DNA from: Pseudomonadota bacterium
GTDB lineage: Bacteria > Desulfobacterota > WTBG01 > JAGOGO01
Direction: 5' to 3'
Assembly (NCBI GenBank): GCA_021160085.1
Contig: JAGHDE010000214.1
Coordinates: 1 to 6,850 of the forward strand
Length of the DNA: 6,850 bases
Position 1 is the first letter of the stretch; the number at the start of each line of letters is the position of its first letter. Under the pieces are notes generated by a model. The model searched no databases. It saw nothing but the letters and a program-made list of their open reading frames with translations, and was not told the DNA's origin. The position numbers were made by a program, and so were the translations under genes. Shown piece after piece: positions 5,689-6,850 of the stretch.

Positions 5689-6850
5689 TTAAGCCGGAGG
5701 GATGATCCTGCACTTTTCCCTCCGGGAGATGAGACCACAGCCTAAGACCAGAAGAGGTATGGTAAACAAGCTGATCCAGGTGAGGGTGGAAAAGCCCATA
5801 CGGGCATATTGATAGAGGTTGAGGGCAATCAATAAGACTAAGGTTACTGAAGAAGCGATACAGAGAACACAGTTACAGGTGGCTCCCATTGCTGGAACCA
5901 GCGGGAAAAGCCTTTTTTCCAGAATCTTGACCAGAGAGGGAAGGATTATCAGGGTTCCTATCCCGGAAAAAACCATGATAGAAGCCAGAAAAATTCCTAC
6001 CGTCTTGTAAGGCACTAATGTAGCTGCCAGCAAAGGCAGGAAACCAAAAGCGATTACCATTATATTCCGGGCAATGGCCCGGGCCGGTTCACCAAAGATT
6101 GCCTCCGAAGCTTTTCTCCAGGAGCCGTACTCAGAATAGATATTTTTGGAGCGGGAAAGGAAATGTATGGCAAAATCCACGGCCAGACCCAGACTGAGGG
6201 AAGAAAGCACTGCCACCGGCATGTCGTAATCCTTGCCCACGATACCCACTACACCGTATATGAATCCGACGGTAACGGTCAGGGGAATCATGGACAGAAG
6301 CCCCCAGAGGGCAGAGCGGAAAAGGATGGAGGTCATTAAAAACACGATCAAAAAGCTTCCCATGAATGCCATCAGCATTCCTTTTACCATTTTTTCCTGC
6401 CATACTACATTAATATAAGTGAGACCGAACCAGTTATGCTTTAGCAGAATCGGAGGCTGGTGATTCTGCATGTATTCATCCACCGCCTCAACCACTTGCT
6501 CCATATCTTTGTTGTCCCCGCTTTTAAGCTGGACCCATAAGCTGGTCTTCCGGTAATCGGGAGTAACAAAATGCCAGAGGTCATGGGGTCGGTGACTGTT
6601 TTGAAAGGTAAGTAAACACTGGGCCACCGCCTTACGAGAGTCAGGTACCCGGAAGGCTTCTTTTTTACCCATAAAGAGTTCCCGGTGAACTGTTTTGACA
6701 ATATCCGCCAGAGAGTTGGACTTGCCTACTACCCCGGTCTGGAGCAAAGTTTTTTGCAAATCGGCCATATAGGCAAGAACGCGGGGATCCTTAAAGGTCT
6801 GGCTTAGCTGTCTTTGCTCGTCCAAAAAGAGGGATGCCTCCTCCCAGGTA
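5689..6850 (-). CDS. MMPL-type RND transporter, C-terminal part (cut by window edge)
   Basis: Inner-membrane proton-driven exporter of the MMPL/RND superfamily; only the last 387 residues are in the window and the 5' end lies beyond 6850. The frame stays open to the edge. The TTG at 6823-6825 is not a credible start, since coding continues before it and the protein lacks its first half. Numbering from that TTG, residues 1-148 are the end of the second periplasmic domain. Membrane segments follow at about 149-168, 173-196, 203-224, 252-272 and 274-298, matching the last five helices of the RND fold. The third holds GLAVDFAIHF (213-222), whose Asp217 is the likely proton-relay acid of MMPL proteins. 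After the normal end comes an extra tail with CNCVLC (317-322), two more hydrophobic segments (about 323-341 and 347-366) and a basic Cys-containing end. It leads the minus-strand set with the LolA-like and barrel genes. Confidence 0.9.
   Translation of the reverse strand, partial: TWEEASLFLDEQRQLSQTFKDPRVLAYMADLQKTLLQTGVVGKSNSLADIVKTVHRELFMGKKEAFRVPDSRKAVAQCLLTFQNSHRPHDLWHFVTPDYRKTSLWVQLKSGDNKDMEQVVEAVDEYMQNHQPPILLKHNWFGLTYINVVWQEKMVKGMLMAFMGSFLIVFLMTSILFRSALWGLLSMIPLTVTVGFIYGVVGIVGKDYDMPVAVLSSLSLGLAVDFAIHFLSRSKNIYSEYGSWRKASEAIFGEPARAIARNIMVIAFGFLPLLAATLVPYKTVGIFLASIMVFSGIGTLIILPSLVKILEKRLFPLVPAMGATCNCVLCIASSVTLVLLIALNLYQYARMGFSTLTWISLFTIPLLVLGCGLISRREKCRIIPPA

Noticed and set aside
6823..6825. 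TTG as the start codon of the RND gene
   Set aside because: The frame stays open and protein-like up to the window edge and the family needs an N-terminal half, so the gene is cut by the window.
3419..6850. Horizontal transfer suggested by a more G+C-rich minus-strand half
   Set aside because: Hand counts of two 60-base lines (19 G+C at 2101-2160 against 29 at 5401-5460) hint at a difference, but the sample is tiny and Asn/Asp/Tyr-rich barrels are AT-rich anyway. No mobile element or repeat borders the change.

Overview
The window carries two envelope gene sets that converge on each other. It looks like a Gram-negative anaerobe, most likely from a deltaproteobacterial (Desulfobacterota) type lineage. 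The reasons are a decaheme cytochrome beside an MtrB/PioB-type porin, an in-frame UGA that looks like selenocysteine, and an RND/LolA-like/outer-membrane-protein cluster. No rRNA or housekeeping marker is present, so the taxonomic guess is an inference.

Left half, + strand (51-3248): a two-gene set for electron transfer across the outer membrane. The first gene encodes a predicted lipoprotein cytochrome with exactly ten CXXCH haem sites (MtrA/DmsE type). After a 75-base gap comes an outer-membrane beta-barrel protein of MtrB/PioB type. In the MtrAB architecture the cytochrome sits inside the barrel and forms a haem wire from periplasm to cell surface. A strong rho-independent terminator at 3272-3313 closes the unit. 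No extracellular MtrC-like cytochrome is visible here.

The most notable point is in the porin gene. It has an in-frame TGA at 2832-2834, and the same frame then stays open to 3248, ending in a classic outer-membrane C-terminus (YRF). The TGA starts a 40-base region (2832-2871) that folds like a bacterial SECIS element: a 7-bp stem at 2851-2867 with a GUU loop, placed 23 bases after the TGA. I therefore annotate 1092-3248 as one 718-residue selenoprotein with Sec581. It has a partner cysteine (Cys574) and a separate CXXCH motif (190-194). By strand and turn reasoning, both sites lie in surface-exposed loops. A selenocysteine in the conduit's barrel protein would be an unusual redox feature.

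Right half, - strand (6850 down to 3419): three consecutive genes, read right to left. The first is the C-terminal part of an MMPL-type RND transporter, cut by the window edge. Then come a periplasmic LolA-like lipoprotein-sorting family protein and an outer-membrane beta-barrel protein. The last two overlap by ATGA. Together they look like a transport route for a lipid or other hydrophobic compound between inner and outer membrane. The substrate cannot be read from the sequence. The promoter of this set lies outside the window. I see no RNA genes, insertion sequences, CRISPR arrays or integration sites.
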